Shown here piece by piece: positions 16,628 to 26,922 of a stretch of DNA of 64,000 bases (position 1 is the first letter of the stretch; each line of letters begins with the position of its first letter). The stretch comes from Isoptericola halotolerans. Its GTDB lineage: Bacteria; Actinomycetota; Actinomycetes; Actinomycetales; Cellulomonadaceae. The notes below the pieces were generated by a model that saw nothing but the letters and a program-made list of their open reading frames with translations, did no database searches and had not been told where the DNA came from. The DNA is taken from NCBI RefSeq assembly GCF_013149785.1, contig NZ_JABEZU010000003.1, positions 310,001-374,000 of the forward strand, in the 5' to 3' direction. Both the position numbers and the translations under genes were made by a program.

Positions 16628-18199
16628 TCAGCGGCGTCGGCGCTTCTCCCGCACGCGCACGCTGATCGAGATGGGCGAGCCCTCGAACCCGAAGGCCTCG
16701 CGCAGACGGCGCTCGATGAACCGGCGGTAGCCGGCCTCGATGAACCCCGTGGCGAACAGCACGAACCGCGGCGGGCGGGTGGAGGCCTGCGTGGCGAACA
16801 GGATGCGCGGCTGCTTCCCGCCGCGTACCGGGTGCGGGTGGGCGGCCACCAGCTCACCGAGGAAGCCGTTGAGCCGGCCCGTCGGGATGCGGGTGTCCCA
16901 CGAGTCCAGGGCGGTCTCCAGAGCCCTGACCAGCTTGTCCGTGTGCCAGCCCGTCCGGGCCGAGACGTTGACCCGCGGCGCCCAGGTGACCTGGACGAGA
17001 TCGCGCTCGATCTCGCGCTCCAGGAAGGGCCGGCGGTCCTCGTCCATGAGGTCCCACTTGTTGTAGGCGATGACCACGGCACGGCCGGCGTCCACCGCCT
17101 GAGAGATGACGCGGGTGTCCTGCTCGGTGAGCGGCACCGACGCGTCCACCAGGACGACAGCGACCTCCGCCTTCTCGATGGCGGCCTGCGTCCGCAGCGA
17201 GGCGTAGAAGTCGGCGCCGCTGGTCTGGTGCACACGCCGCCGGATGCCGGCGGTGTCGACGAACCAGTACGGGATGCCCTTGATCTCCACGAGCTCGTCG
17301 ACGGGGTCGCGCGTCGTGCCGGCGGTCTCGTCGACCACCACCCGCTCGGCGCCGGCGATCTTGTTCAGCAGCGACGACTTGCCGACGTTGGGCCGTCCGA
17401 CCAGGGCGACGCGACGCGGCCCCTCGGGGCGCAGCGTGCCGTGCTCGGAGTGCTCGGGCAGGGCGGCCACGACCGCGTCGAGCAGGTCGCCCGTCCCCCG
17501 GCCGTGCAGCGCCGAGACCGGCCGCGGCTCGCCGAGCCCGAGCGCCCACAGGTAGGAGGCGTCCGCCTCTCCTGCCGGCCCGTCGACCTTGTTGGCGCAC
17601 AGGATCACGGGCTTGCCCGAGCGCCGCAGCATCTCGACGACCCGCTCGTCGCTCGCGGTCGCCCCCACCTGGGCGTCCACCACGAAGACGACCGCATCCG
17701 CGAGCGAGACCGCGACCTCGGCCTGCTCGGCCACCTTCGACTCGATCCCGGCGACGTCGACCTCCCAGCCGCCGGTGTCGACCAGGGTGAAGTGCGTGCC
17801 GGACCACTCCGCGGGGTAGCTGACCCGGTCGCGCGTCACCCCCGGCTTGTCCTCCACGACGGCCTCGCGACGGCCCAGTATCCGGTTCACGAGGGTCGAC
17901 TTGCCCACGTTCGGACGGCCGATGACAGCGAGTACCGGCAGGGCACGCTCGGCCGGGCTCAGGCCCTCGTCGTCCCACTCGTCGGACAGCAGCTGCCGGT
18001 CGGACTCGTCGAGCTCGAAGTCCTCCAGGCCGGCGCGCAGGGCGCGCTCGCGCGCCTCGTCGTCCTCGAAGTCGTCGAGGGAGTCGAGGGCGACGGGTTC
18101 GGTGGCGACGGACTCGTCGACGGCCGCAGGCTCGGGCTCGAACGGGCCGTCGATGACGTCGGCGGGAGTGTTCTCGGGGCCGTCGGCGTGGGAGGTCAT
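16628..18199 (-). CDS. der: Ribosome biogenesis GTPase Der
   Basis: A 523-residue tandem GTPase needed for 50S subunit maturation. The first G domain has GRPNVGKST (94-102), DTGGW and NKVD. The second has [14 protein letters not shown] and NKWD. A KH-like C-terminal domain follows and ends in basic residues (REKRRRR). ATG 18199 is preferred over ATG 18208 because GGGAGAA lies at suitable distance. The first 85 residues form an acidic extension common in actinobacterial Der and absent from shorter homologues. It is the last gene of the scpAB-cmk cluster, 100 bp after cmk. Confidence 0.96.
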   Translation of the reverse strand: MTSHADGPENTPADVIDGPFEPEPAAVDESVATEPVALDSLDDFEDDEARERALRAGLEDFELDESDRQLLSDEWDDEGLSPAERALPVLAVIGRPNVGKSTLVNRILGRREAVVEDKPGVTRDRVSYPAEWSGTHFTLVDTGGWEVDVAGIESKVAEQAEVAVSLADAVVFVVDAQVGATASDERVVEMLRRSGKPVILCANKVDGPAGEADASYLWALGLGEPRPVSALHGRGTGDLLDAVVAALPEHSEHGTLRPEGPRRVALVGRPNVGKSSLLNKIAGAERVVVDETAGTTRDPVDELVEIKGIPYWFVDTAGIRRRVHQTSGADFYASLRTQAAIEKAEVAVVLVDASVPLTEQDTRVISQAVDAGRAVVIAYNKWDLMDEDRRPFLEREIERDLVQVTWAPRVNVSARTGWHTDKLVRALETALDSWDTRIPTGRLNGFLGELVAAHPHPVRGGKQPRILFATQASTRPPRFVLFATGFIEAGYRRFIERRLREAFGFEGSPISISVRVREKRRRR

Positions 18200-18299
18200 G
18201 GCAGTCATTCTCCCAGGTGCCGGCACGAGGGCACCACGTCGGGCCCCACGAGGCGACGAGACACGCGTCACGCCCGCACCGAGCGGTGGCAGGGCACCG

Positions 18300-18989
18300 T
18301 CAGACGGCCGCGCGCTCCACGACGGTCAGCACGGCGGCGACCGTCTGCTCCAGGTCCAGCTCGCTGGAGTCGACGGTCACCACGCCGTCGGCCGCCACGT
18401 GGAAGGTGCTGACCGTCGAGTCGTCGCGGTCACGGCGCAGCACCTGGTCGCGGGTCGCCTCGACCGAGGTCGCGTCGGCGGTGCCGTGCACCTCGAGCGA
18501 GCGCCGACGCAGGCGGGCCTCCTCGCTCGCCGTGAGCAGCACCCGGGCGTCGGCGTCCGGAGCGACGACCGTCGTGATGTCCCGACCCTCGGCGACGATC
18601 CCGCGACCGCCGGAGAACCCGCTGTCGCCCTCCCCCGCGATGATCTCGCGCTGACGCCGCCGGAGCTCGTCGCGCACCTCGAGGTTCGTCGCGACCTGCG
18701 AGACCGCCGCGGTCACGTCGGTGGTCCTGATCGCCGCGGCGACGTCCTCACCGTCCAGGGTGACCCCGGGTGCGGCGGGGTCCACTCCCATCACCAGCGG
18801 CATCGACCTCACGGCAGCCGCGACCGCGGCGGCGTCCTCGAGCGGGACGCCCGTGCGCACGCACCACAGCGTCGCGGCCCGGTACATCGCCCCGGTGTCG
18901 AGGTAGGCCAGGCCGAGCCGGGCGGCGACCGCCTTGCTGACGCTGGACTTGCCGGACCCGGACGGGCCGTCGACGGCGATGGTGACCAC
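18300..18989 (-). CDS. cmk: Cytidylate kinase
   Basis: A 229-residue enzyme phosphorylating CMP and dCMP with ATP in pyrimidine nucleotide synthesis. The P-loop GPSGSGKSS lies at residues 8-16; LDTGAMYRA follows, as do the CMP-binding region and the lid segment ([21 protein letters not shown]) later. It starts at GTG 18989. Length is normal for bacterial Cmk. It lies between the pseudouridine synthase gene (45 bp upstream) and der, the usual actinobacterial order. Confidence 0.97.
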   Translation of the reverse strand: MVTIAVDGPSGSGKSSVSKAVAARLGLAYLDTGAMYRAATLWCVRTGVPLEDAAAVAAAVRSMPLVMGVDPAAPGVTLDGEDVAAAIRTTDVTAAVSQVATNLEVRDELRRRQREIIAGEGDSGFSGGRGIVAEGRDITTVVAPDADARVLLTASEEARLRRRSLEVHGTADATSVEATRDQVLRRDRDDSTVSTFHVAADGVVTVDSSELDLEQTVAAVLTVVERAAV

Positions 18990-19034
18990 AGGTGCTCGCT
19001 CTCGTTCGCTGAAGGGTGGGGCGCGGGGGAAAAT

Positions 19035-19844
19035 CTACAGGTCGACCGCGCGCATGAGGGTGCCGAGCTCCGTGCGACCCAGCACACGCGTGCGACCCGT
19101 CTTGAGGTCGCCGAGCACGATCGGGCCGATGCGGGTCCGGACCAGGCGCGCGACGGGGAACCCCACCGCGTCGAACATGCGGCGCACGATGCGGTTGCGA
19201 CCCTCGTGCAGCACGACCTCGAGCATCGTCCGACCGGGGACCGCGTCCACGACACGGACCTTGTCCATCCGCGCGGTGCCGTCGTCGAGATCCACGCCGG
19301 AGGTGAGCTGCTTGATGACCCGGGGATAGACCTCGCCGCCCTCGACGGTGACCAGGTAGGTCTTGGGGATCTCGTAGCGCGGGTGCGCGAGCCGGTTGCC
19401 CAGCTCCCCGTCGTTGGTGAGCAGCAGCAGCCCCTCGGAGTCCGCGTCGAGCCGACCGACGTGGAACAGCCGCTCCGGGCGGTCCTTGACGAGCTCTGCC
19501 ACGGTCGGACGCCCGTCCGGGTCGCTCATCGCCGAGATCATGTCCAACGGCTTGTTGACCGCGACCGTGATCTTCGACGGGTCGAGCTGCACGCGCATGC
19601 CGTCCACCCGGACGACCGCCTTGCCCGGGTCCACCCGGACACCCAGCTCGGTCACGATCTGTCCGTCGACCTCGACCCGGGCCTCGGAGATGAGCTCCTC
19701 GCACTTGCGACGGGACCCGAGGCCCGCCTGGGCGAGCACCTTCTGCAGGCGCACGCCGTCGGCGACGTGCACGTCGACCGTTGGCGTCTGGGTGTTCTGC
19801 GACTGCTGAGGGCGACGACGGCCGCCGCGGCGTGAGGTGGGCAT
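19035..19844 (-). CDS. RsuA/RluB-family 23S rRNA pseudouridine synthase
   Basis: A 269-residue protein with an S4 RNA-binding domain (VRLQKVLAQAGLGSRRKCEELI, about 34-80). The catalytic domain has the RsuA-family active site GRLDADSEGLLLLTNDG, where the first Asp is the nucleophile, and the late motif EGRNRIVRRMFDAVGFPVARLVR. The basic N-terminus (TSRRGGRRRPQQSQ) is typical of actinobacterial members. ATG 19844 lies 4 bp after the scpB stop. By position next to scpB it is the RluB-type enzyme that modifies the 23S rRNA, but the exact uridine is not provable from sequence. Confidence 0.93.
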   Translation of the reverse strand: MPTSRRGGRRRPQQSQNTQTPTVDVHVADGVRLQKVLAQAGLGSRRKCEELISEARVEVDGQIVTELGVRVDPGKAVVRVDGMRVQLDPSKITVAVNKPLDMISAMSDPDGRPTVAELVKDRPERLFHVGRLDADSEGLLLLTNDGELGNRLAHPRYEIPKTYLVTVEGGEVYPRVIKQLTSGVDLDDGTARMDKVRVVDAVPGRTMLEVVLHEGRNRIVRRMFDAVGFPVARLVRTRIGPIVLGDLKTGRTRVLGRTELGTLMRAVDL

Positions 19845-19848
19845 GGCC

Positions 19849-20499
19849 CTATTGTCGCAGGACTCGGTCGGTGAGGTCGCCGACGGCCTCGATGCCCGGC
19901 AGGTGCGGCGCGAGCGGTGGCAGCTCGTCGAGCGACGACCACCCCATCCGGTCGAGGAACTCCCCCGTGGTGCCGAACAGCACCGCCCCCGACAGCGGGT
20001 CCTGGCCGACCTCGGCGACCAGCCCGCGGGCGAGCAGGGTGCGCACCACGCCGTCGACGTTGACACCGCGTACCGCAGAGATCTGCCCGCGGGTGACCGG
20101 CTGGCGGTAGGCCACCACCGCGAGCGTCTCGAGGGCGGCCTGGCTGAGCCGCGACGACTGGCCCTCGAGCACGAACCGGCTCACCACGTCGGCGTGCTCG
20201 CGCGAGGAGTAGACGCGCCAGCCCTCCGCGCCCTCTCGCAGCTCGAAGCCCCGTGGGCGCCCGCCCGTCTCACCGCGGTACTCCGCGGCCAGCGTCGCGA
20301 GCAGCTCGGCGACCTCGGCGGTCGGGCGCGCCACGGCCGCGGCGAGCCGTTCGGTCCGCACCGGCGTCTCGGCGACCATGAGGATCGACTCGAGCGCCGC
20401 GGCGAGCCCGCCGGGCAGCTCGTCGACGTCGAGCGCCGGGTCGTCGGACGCGCTGGCCGACGGGTCGGAGCCGTCCCGTGCGGTCGTGTCCTGCGTCAT
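19849..20499 (-). CDS. scpB: Segregation and condensation protein B
   Basis: A 216-residue winged-helix protein that joins ScpA and SMC in the condensin-like complex. Core features are LAAALESILMVAETPVRTERLA, followed by LSQAALETLAVVAYRQPVTRGQISAVRGVNVDGVVRTLLARGLV (an uninterrupted family block, described in parts) and FGTTGEFLDRMGW. The first 25 residues are low-complexity Asp/Ser. ATG 20499 overlaps the scpA stop by ATGA, securing the start and coupling the two subunits. Confidence 0.96.
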   Translation of the reverse strand: MTQDTTARDGSDPSASASDDPALDVDELPGGLAAALESILMVAETPVRTERLAAAVARPTAEVAELLATLAAEYRGETGGRPRGFELREGAEGWRVYSSREHADVVSRFVLEGQSSRLSQAALETLAVVAYRQPVTRGQISAVRGVNVDGVVRTLLARGLVAEVGQDPLSGAVLFGTTGEFLDRMGWSSLDELPPLAPHLPGIEAVGDLTDRVLRQ

Positions 20500-21380
20500 G
20501 CGGCTCCCTCCACGGCGCCCTCGAACTCCTCGATCTCCGTGCCGATCTCGTCACCGTCGTCACCGTCGTCACCTGTCCACCGCACCGTGAGCTCGCCGAG
20601 CGGCGCGACCTGGTCGAACGCCACCTGACCGGCCCGGAAGAGCTCCAGCAGAGCCAGGAAGCGCGCCACCACGACGATCCGTTCCTCGCCGGCCGTGAGT
20701 GTGCGGAAGGTCGCCACGTGGTCGCGTCGCAGTCGTCGCGCCACGACGGTGGCCTGCTCGCGCACGCTCACCGCCGGTGCGTGCAGGTGGCTCAGACCGA
20801 CGACCGGTGGTTGTCGCGGCTCGAGCGCCTTCGCCGCCAGCTCGGCGATCCGCCCGGCGTCCAGGGTCCAGACGAGCTCGGGCAGCAGAGCGGCCACCTC
20901 GTGCTCCATCGGCACCGAGCGCGGGACCCGGCGCCCCTCGGTCGCCCACCTCTCGGCCAGGACCGTCGAGACCTCCTTGTAGGCGCGGTACTGGAGCAGC
21001 CGGGCGAAGAGCAGGTCGCGCGCCTCGAGCAGCTCGAGGTCCTCCGCGTCCTCCTCCACGATCCCCGGCAGCAGCCTCGCAGCCTTCAGGTCGAGCAGGG
21101 TCGCGGCGACCACCACGAACTCGCTCGCCACGCCCAGGTCCCAGGAGGGGTGCGTCTCGCCGCGTCCTGCGGCCTCCCGGGAGGCCGTCTCGGCCGCCCG
21201 GATGTGCGCCACGAAGTCGTCGGTCACGGCGGCCAGCGCGACCTCCGTGACGTCCAGCTTCCGCCCGGTGATGAGCGACAGCAGCAGGTCGAACGGTCCG
21301 TCGAAGTTGTCGAGGTGGACGGTGAACGCGCCCGCCCGTGCCGGTTCCCCCCGACGGCCGGTCTCAGGCGGTGCGGCCAC
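20496..21380 (-). CDS. scpA: Segregation and condensation protein A (kleisin)
   Basis: A 294-residue kleisin. The N-terminal signature FTVHLDNFDGPFDLLLSLI (about 19-37) binds the SMC neck, and the middle helices include FVVVAATLLDLKAARLLPG. The C-terminal winged helix (RIVVVARFLALLELFRAGQVAFDQ) binds the SMC head. It starts at GTG 21380, 17 bp inside parA, and couples to scpB at its end. It organises the origin region for segregation together with the ParA homologue encoded upstream. Confidence 0.96.
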   Translation of the reverse strand: MAAPPETGRRGEPARAGAFTVHLDNFDGPFDLLLSLITGRKLDVTEVALAAVTDDFVAHIRAAETASREAAGRGETHPSWDLGVASEFVVVAATLLDLKAARLLPGIVEEDAEDLELLEARDLLFARLLQYRAYKEVSTVLAERWATEGRRVPRSVPMEHEVAALLPELVWTLDAGRIAELAAKALEPRQPPVVGLSHLHAPAVSVREQATVVARRLRRDHVATFRTLTAGEERIVVVARFLALLELFRAGQVAFDQVAPLGELTVRWTGDDGDDGDEIGTEIEEFEGAVEGAA

Positions 21381-22275
21381 GGGCGACGAGCTCGCGGGCG
21401 AGCTGGCGGTAGGCCGCCGCGCCGCGGTGCGACGGCGCGTAGGCGGTGATCGGCTCAGCGGCCACGGAGGCGTCGGGGAACTTGACGGTCCGTCCGATGA
21501 CGGTGTGCAGCAGGGTGTCCCCGAAGGCCTCGTGCACGCGCTGGACGACCTCGCGCGAGTGCAGGGTCCTGGAGTCGAACATGGTCGGCAGGATGCCGTC
21601 GACCTCGAGGTCGGGGTTGAGCCGGTCCTTGACCTTGTCGATCGTCTCGACCAGCAGGGCGACGCCGCGCAGCGCGAAGAACTCGCACTCCAGCGGGATC
21701 AGGACGCCGTGGGCCGCCGTCAGGGCGTTCACCGTGAGCAGGCCGAGGGACGGCTGGCAGTCGACGAGGATCACGTCGTAGTCGGCCAGCGCGGGCCGCA
21801 GGGCGCGCGCCAGGATCGACTCACGCGCGACCTCGCCGACGAGCTGCACCTCCGCGGCCGACAGGTCGATGTTGGCCGGGACCACGTCGAGGTTCTCGAT
21901 CGCGGTGGGTCGCACCACGTCGGACAGCTCGACGTCGCGGTCCATGATCAGGTTGTAGACGCTCAGCTCGAGCTCGTGCGGACTGACCCCCACCCCGACC
22001 GACGCGGCGCCCTGCGGGTCGAAGTCCACGAGCAGCACCCTGCGGCCGTACTCCGCCAGGGCCGCCCCGAGGTTGATCGTCGTGGTGGTCTTGCCGACCC
22101 CGCCCTTCTGGTTGCACATCGCCACGATGCGGGCGGGTCCGTGGGTGGTGCGCGGGGGCGGTACCGCGAAATCGGGCATCGGTCGTCCGACGACGTCGGT
22201 GGGCGCGTCGTCCTCCGTCGTCTGGTGGCCCGGGATCCCGGGCAAGGTGCTCTCGGCCGTCGCAGGCTGCGTCAT
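21364..22275 (-). CDS. ParA/Soj-family chromosome partitioning ATPase
   Basis: A 303-residue Walker ATPase. ATG 22275 is chosen because GGGGGGAG stands about 7 bases upstream; the frame is open to GTG 22314. The deviant Walker A KGGVGKTT is at 57-64 (NQKGGVGKTTTTINLGAALA region), switch I-like DFDPQG follows, and Walker B is DVILVDCQPSLG. A 50-residue Pro/Thr-rich leader precedes the ATPase. This is the scpAB-linked ParA homologue found in actinobacteria, distinct from the parAB pair near the origin. No parB follows, so an auxiliary role in segregation or in condensin loading is likely. Confidence 0.9.
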   Translation of the reverse strand: MTQPATAESTLPGIPGHQTTEDDAPTDVVGRPMPDFAVPPPRTTHGPARIVAMCNQKGGVGKTTTTINLGAALAEYGRRVLLVDFDPQGAASVGVGVSPHELELSVYNLIMDRDVELSDVVRPTAIENLDVVPANIDLSAAEVQLVGEVARESILARALRPALADYDVILVDCQPSLGLLTVNALTAAHGVLIPLECEFFALRGVALLVETIDKVKDRLNPDLEVDGILPTMFDSRTLHSREVVQRVHEAFGDTLLHTVIGRTVKFPDASVAAEPITAYAPSHRGAAAYRQLARELVARGRTA

Positions 22276-22401
22276 CGTGTCGCTCCCCCCGGGTGCGTCG
22301 CTCACGCCCGTCACGCTACACCGGCGGTGTCCGGGGCACCGGTCCGGCGCGCGGCGCGGCGGACATCGACGGCCCGGTGCCGGGCGCTGCCGGGCGGGAG
22401 C

Positions 22402-23355
22402 CTAGAGCGCACGGGGATGCGTGGCCGCGTAGACCTCTCGCAAGGCTTCCGGGGTGACCATGGTGTAGATCTGCGTGGTCGTCACCGAGGCGTGCCCGAG
22501 CAGCTCCTGGACCACCCGGACGTCGGCCCCGCCGGCCAGCAGATGGGTGGCGAAGGAGTGCCGCAACGTGTGCGGGGAGACGTGCTCGGTCAGACCCGCC
22601 CGCGTGGCCGCGCCCTGCAGCACCGCCCAGGCGCTCTGGCGCGAGAGCCGGGCGCCTCGCGTGTTCAGGAAGAGGGCGGGGGTGCTGCGAGCCCGGGCCG
22701 ACCCGGCCACCGCGAGCGCCGGCCGGCCCCGGACGAGGTAGGCGTCCACGGCGTCCCGGGCGTACGACCCGACGGGGACCACACGTTCCTTGCTCCCCTT
22801 GCCGAACAGCCGGACCATCGCCTCGGCCCCGACGTCGTCGACGTCGAGTCCGACCACCTCGCTGATCCGCCCCCCGGTGGAGTACAGCAGCTCCAGCAGT
22901 GCCCGGTCGCGGAGCCCTGCGGGAGTGTCTCCCGACGAGGCCGCGCCGAGCAGGCGGGCGACGTCGTCGACGCTCAGGGCGTGCGGGAGCCTGCGCGTCT
23001 GGGTGGGTGCGGCCACCTCGGCCGCCGGGTCGTCGGCCGTCCAGCCCTCGGCCCGGGCGAAGCGGTGCCACCCACGGACCGCGGCGAGCGCTCGGGCCGA
23101 CGACGACGCGGACAACGGGCGACCACCGTCGGCGCCCTCGCGCACGGCCGTCAGGAAGGCGGTGACGTCACGCTCGTCGACCTGGTCCAGCCCGGTGCGA
23201 CCGGCCCCGGACAGGTGGGCGGCGTAGCGGCCCAGGTCCCGCCGGTAGGCCGCGACGGTGTTCTCCGACAGCCCTCGCTCGACCCGCAGGTGGGCGAGGT
23301 AGTCGCGCAGCGCCCTCTCGAGGGCGGGTTGCAGCAGTTCGGCCGGTGCGCTCAC
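22402..23355 (-). CDS. xerD: Tyrosine recombinase XerD
   Basis: A 317-residue recombinase that resolves chromosome dimers at dif with XerC. The N-terminal SAM-like core-binding domain (about 10-100) includes [17 protein letters not shown]. The catalytic domain holds Arg in [11 protein letters not shown], Lys in [30 protein letters not shown] and the nucleophile Tyr in IYTMV. It starts at GTG 23355. Position directly before parA-scpA-scpB is the conserved actinobacterial context, which favours XerD over XerC or a phage integrase. Confidence 0.94.
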   Translation of the reverse strand: MSAPAELLQPALERALRDYLAHLRVERGLSENTVAAYRRDLGRYAAHLSGAGRTGLDQVDERDVTAFLTAVREGADGGRPLSASSSARALAAVRGWHRFARAEGWTADDPAAEVAAPTQTRRLPHALSVDDVARLLGAASSGDTPAGLRDRALLELLYSTGGRISEVVGLDVDDVGAEAMVRLFGKGSKERVVPVGSYARDAVDAYLVRGRPALAVAGSARARSTPALFLNTRGARLSRQSAWAVLQGAATRAGLTEHVSPHTLRHSFATHLLAGGADVRVVQELLGHASVTTTQIYTMVTPEALREVYAATHPRAL

Positions 23356-23389
23356 GCGCCCATCATGCCGCGTCGGCGTCGGCCGGAGG

Positions 23390-24370
23390 TCACCACGGCA
23401 GGAAGACGTCCACCGCGACGGCGACGAACAGCAGCGTCAGGTACGTGATGGAGGCGTGGAACACCTTCATGGCGCCGGGCCCGCTGCGTTCCCGGCCCTG
23501 CGACCGGCCGTGCGCCTTGCGCAGCATCGCCACGGTCAGCCACAGGAACCACCCGCCGAGGGCCGCGGCGACGACCGTGTACACCCAGGTCATGCCGGCC
23601 AGGGGAACCAGGGCCAGGGAGCAGGCGATCATCGCGACGGTGTGCCCGACCATCTCTGCCGCGACCCGGCGGTCGGAGGCGACCACGGGCAGCATCGGCA
23701 CGCCGGCGTTGGCGTAGTCCTTCTTGAACTTCACCGACAGGGGCCAGTAGTGCGGCGGCGTCCAGAAGAAGATGACGCCGAAGAGGGCCAGCGCGGCCCA
23801 GCTCAACGACTCGGTGACGGCCGCCCAGCCGATGAAGACGGGCATGCAGCCGGCGATACCGCCCCAGACGATGTTCTGGGAGGTGCGGCGCTTGAGGATC
23901 ATCGTGTAGCCGACGACGTAGATCGCGATGGCCCCGAAGGTCAGCCACGCCGCGGGGACGTTGACCAGCCACGCGAACCACAGCAGCGAGACCACGCCGA
24001 GCGCCGTGGCGAAGATCAGCGCGTGACGCGGCACGATCTCGCCCGTCACCAGCGGCCGACGCTTCGTGCGGTTCATCACCTCGTCGATGTCGCGGTCGAG
24101 GTAGCAGTTGAAGGCGTTCGCGGAGCCGGCCGCGAGCGCACCACCGACGAGCGTCTTGACCACCAGCCACAGGTCGGGCAGCCCGCCCTGCGCCAGGATC
24201 ATCGTCGGGACGGTGGTGACCAGGAGCAGCTCGATGATGCGCGGCTTGGTGAGAGCCACGTAGGCACCCACCCTGCTGCGCCAGCCGGTGCTCCGGCCGT
24301 CGACGTCGCGGCGCACGGCGGCGCGGGTCGAGGTCGACGGGTCGGGCGTCGTGCGGCTCGGGGTGCTCAC
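23390..24370 (-). CDS. ctaB: Protoheme IX farnesyltransferase
   Basis: A 326-residue membrane enzyme of the UbiA superfamily making heme O for cytochrome oxidase. It has about nine transmembrane helices. The Asp-rich motif for farnesyl diphosphate reads [23 protein letters not shown] (about 95-117), and the second is in [25 protein letters not shown] 24370 is taken as start, giving a 55-residue hydrophilic N-terminus that ends at [14 protein letters not shown]. It is divergent from tkt, as in many actinobacteria, and implies an aerobic respiratory chain with heme A or O. Confidence 0.95.
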   Translation of the reverse strand: MSTPSRTTPDPSTSTRAAVRRDVDGRSTGWRSRVGAYVALTKPRIIELLLVTTVPTMILAQGGLPDLWLVVKTLVGGALAAGSANAFNCYLDRDIDEVMNRTKRRPLVTGEIVPRHALIFATALGVVSLLWFAWLVNVPAAWLTFGAIAIYVVGYTMILKRRTSQNIVWGGIAGCMPVFIGWAAVTESLSWAALALFGVIFFWTPPHYWPLSVKFKKDYANAGVPMLPVVASDRRVAAEMVGHTVAMIACSLALVPLAGMTWVYTVVAAALGGWFLWLTVAMLRKAHGRSQGRERSGPGAMKVFHASITYLTLLFVAVAVDVFLPW

Positions 24371-24712
24371 GCGCGTGGTGCTTCCGTTCGCGAGGGGGTC
24401 GGGCAGGGCGGGTCCATCGTACGCCGGGGTGCGCGACGTCTCGCACCAGCACGGCGGGAGTGCGGTGTGAGAAACATCAGCGGCCCGGACCGCCGGCCGC
24501 GACCACATGGTGGGACGGTTCCGAGGCGTTGACGCGTCCGCCCGCCGTCACCGCTAGTGTGGAGACGCACACCGCAGGGCACTGGTGCCGTCGTGCGCAC
24601 CGGTTCGTCCGCTGCGTCCGGCGACCGTCCTCGCCGCCACGGCGAGGCCTGCCGCGCCCGGCCACCGCAGCAGAGCACCCGGGGCACCGCCTCGGGCAGG
24701 AAAGAGGCATAC
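24371..24712. other. 342-bp divergent intergenic region between ctaB and tkt
   Basis: No gene is supported here. It must hold promoters for both neighbours. On the plus strand TTGACG (24529-24534) and TAGTGT (24555-24560) are promoter-like, but the 20-bp spacing is long. AAAGAGG at 24702-24708 is the ribosome-binding site of tkt. Confidence 0.45.
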
Positions 24713-26824
24713 GTGAACGCGTTCGACCCCGCACTGTCGCCGCTCGAGTGGAACGAACTCGACGCGCGCGCGGTCAAGTCCATCAAGGCGCTCGCCGCCG
24801 ACGCCGTCGAGAAGTGCGGCTCCGGCCACCCCGGGACGGCGATCTCGCTCGCGCCGGCCGCGTACCTGCTCTTCCAGAAGGCGATGCGGCACGACCCGAG
24901 CGACCCGGCATGGGTGGGCCGCGACCGGTTCGTGCTGTCGGCCGGGCACTCGTCCCTGACGCTGTACCTCCAGCTCTTCCTGGCCGGGTACGGCATGGAG
25001 ATGGACGACATCGCCGCGCTGCGCACCTGGGACTCCCAGACGCCGGGCCACCCGGAGTACGGCCACACCCCCGGCGTCGAGATCACCACCGGTCCGCTGG
25101 GCCAGGGGCTCGCCTCCGCCGTCGGCATGGCCTACGCGTCGCGTCGCGAGCGGGGCCTGCTGGACCCCGACGCCGCACCCGGCACCTCGCCGTTCGACCA
25201 CCACGTGTACGTCATCGCCTCCGACGGCGACCTGCAGGAGGGCGTCACCTCCGAGGCCTCCTCCTTGGCCGGCACCCAGCAGCTCGGCAACCTCGTCGTG
25301 ATCTGGGACGACAACAAGATCTCCATCGAGGACGACACCGAGATCGCGTTCACCGAGGACGTGCTGGCCCGCTACGAGGCGTACGGCTGGCACACCCAGC
25401 GGGTCGACTTCACCCAGGGCGGCACCGGCTACACCGAGGACACCGACGCGCTCGGCGCAGCGCTCGCCGCCGCCAAGGCCGAGACCGGCAAGCCGTCCAT
25501 CATCGCGCTGCGCACCATCATCGGCTGGCCCGCCCCCACCAAGCAGAACACCGGCGGGATCCACGGCTCGGCCATGGGCGCCGACGAGATCGCGGGCATG
25601 AAGACGGTCCTCGGGCTCGATCCCGAGAAGTCCTTCGACATCGACGACGAGGTGCTCACGCACACCCGCGCCGTCGCCGAGCGCCAGGCCGAGCAGCGCA
25701 CCGCCTGGGACACCGCCTTCGCGGCGTGGAAGACCGCGAGCCCCGAGAAGGCTGCGCTGCTGGAGCGACTCACCGCGGGCGAGCTGCCCGAGGGATGGGT
25801 CGACTCCCTGCCGACCTTCGAGGCGTCCGAGAAGGGCATCGCGACCCGCGCGGCCTCGGGCAAGGTTCTCTCGGCGCTCGCCGACACCCTTCCCGAGCTC
25901 TGGGGCGGCTCGGCCGACCTGGCCGGATCCAACAACACGACGATGGACGGCGCGGCCTCGTTCGTCCCGGTGGAGCACGCCACCAAGAAGTTCCCCGGCA
26001 ACCCGTACGGGCGCACGCTGCACTTCGGCATCCGCGAGCACGCGATGGGATCGATCCTCAACGGCATCGTGCTGCACGGCCTCACCCGGCCGTACGGCGG
26101 CACGTTCCTGCAGTTCTCCGACTACATGCGGGCGTCCGTGCGACTCGCCGCGCTGATGGGGATCCCGTCCACCTTCGTGTGGACGCACGACTCGATCGGG
26201 CTCGGCGAGGACGGTCCGACGCACCAGCCCGTCGAGCACCTGGCCGCGCTGCGTGCCATCCCGGGTCTGGACATCGTCCGTCCCGCGGACGCCAACGAGA
26301 CCGCCTGGGCCTGGCGCGGCATCCTCGAGGAGCGCCACCACCCGGCCGGTCTCGTGCTGACCCGCCAGGGGGTGCCCACGTTCCCGCGCGGCACGGAGGG
26401 CTTCGCGGGCGCCGAGGGCACCCTTCGTGGCGGCTACACGCTCCTGGACACCGAGGGCACGCCGGACGTCATCCTGGTCGGCACCGGCTCCGAGGTCCAG
26501 CTCGCGGTGGAGGCGCGCGAGCTCCTCGCCGCCGACGGCGTGGCTGCGCGTGTGGTGTCCCTGCCGAGCCGGGAGTGGTTCGACCGCCAGGACGCCGAGT
26601 ACCGCGAGTCGGTGCTGCCGTCGTCGGTCAGGGCCCGGGTCTCGGTCGAGGCGGGCGTGGCCCAGGGCTGGCGCGACATCGTCGGCGACGCCGGCCGGAG
26701 CGTGTCGCTGGAGCACTACGGCGCCTCGGCCGACCACCAGACGCTGTACCGCGAGTTCGGCATCACGGCCGAGGCCGTGGCCACCGCCGCCCGCGAGTCC
26801 CTCGCGGCGGTTCGCGGCGAGTAG
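24713..26824 (+). CDS. tkt: Transketolase
   Basis: A 703-residue thiamine-diphosphate enzyme that moves two-carbon units between ketoses and aldoses in the non-oxidative pentose phosphate pathway. GTG 24713 (encoding [17 protein letters not shown]) with an upstream AAGAGG is the start. Signatures: [17 protein letters not shown], the [16 protein letters not shown] loop, the cofactor motif SDGDLQEG...WDDNKISI, the pyrimidine-domain [16 protein letters not shown], and [19 protein letters not shown]. Full length. It is the first gene of tkt-tal-zwf-opcA-pgl. Confidence 0.98.
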   Translation: MNAFDPALSPLEWNELDARAVKSIKALAADAVEKCGSGHPGTAISLAPAAYLLFQKAMRHDPSDPAWVGRDRFVLSAGHSSLTLYLQLFLAGYGMEMDDIAALRTWDSQTPGHPEYGHTPGVEITTGPLGQGLASAVGMAYASRRERGLLDPDAAPGTSPFDHHVYVIASDGDLQEGVTSEASSLAGTQQLGNLVVIWDDNKISIEDDTEIAFTEDVLARYEAYGWHTQRVDFTQGGTGYTEDTDALGAALAAAKAETGKPSIIALRTIIGWPAPTKQNTGGIHGSAMGADEIAGMKTVLGLDPEKSFDIDDEVLTHTRAVAERQAEQRTAWDTAFAAWKTASPEKAALLERLTAGELPEGWVDSLPTFEASEKGIATRAASGKVLSALADTLPELWGGSADLAGSNNTTMDGAASFVPVEHATKKFPGNPYGRTLHFGIREHAMGSILNGIVLHGLTRPYGGTFLQFSDYMRASVRLAALMGIPSTFVWTHDSIGLGEDGPTHQPVEHLAALRAIPGLDIVRPADANETAWAWRGILEERHHPAGLVLTRQGVPTFPRGTEGFAGAEGTLRGGYTLLDTEGTPDVILVGTGSEVQLAVEARELLAADGVAARVVSLPSREWFDRQDAEYRESVLPSSVRARVSVEAGVAQGWRDIVGDAGRSVSLEHYGASADHQTLYREFGITAEAVATAARESLAAVRGE

Positions 26825-26827
26825 CAC

Positions 26828-26865
26828 CGACGACGGCGGCCGGCGAGCGTCGGCCGCCGTCGTCG
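26828..26865 (+). terminator. Intercistronic hairpin after tkt
   Basis: Arms 26828-26842 and 26851-26865 form a 15-bp perfect stem with an 8-base loop, four bases after the tkt stop and 57 bp before tal. It may partly terminate transcription or protect the tkt message 3' end, setting a lower level for the distal genes. Confidence 0.7.
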
Positions 26866-26922
26866 TCCACCATGTGACGGACGCGGTGGTGCGGCCACCG
26901 CCGGCGAGGCAGGAGACCTGAC

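Noticed and set aside
24529-24560. tkt promoter TTGACG/TAGTGT
   Set aside because: The 20-bp spacer is too long for a confident call; kept only as a note in the intergenic entry.
24554-26827. Very long open frame antisense to tkt
   Set aside because: It exactly shadows transketolase in the complementary frame, has no coherent motifs and is expected from codon bias.
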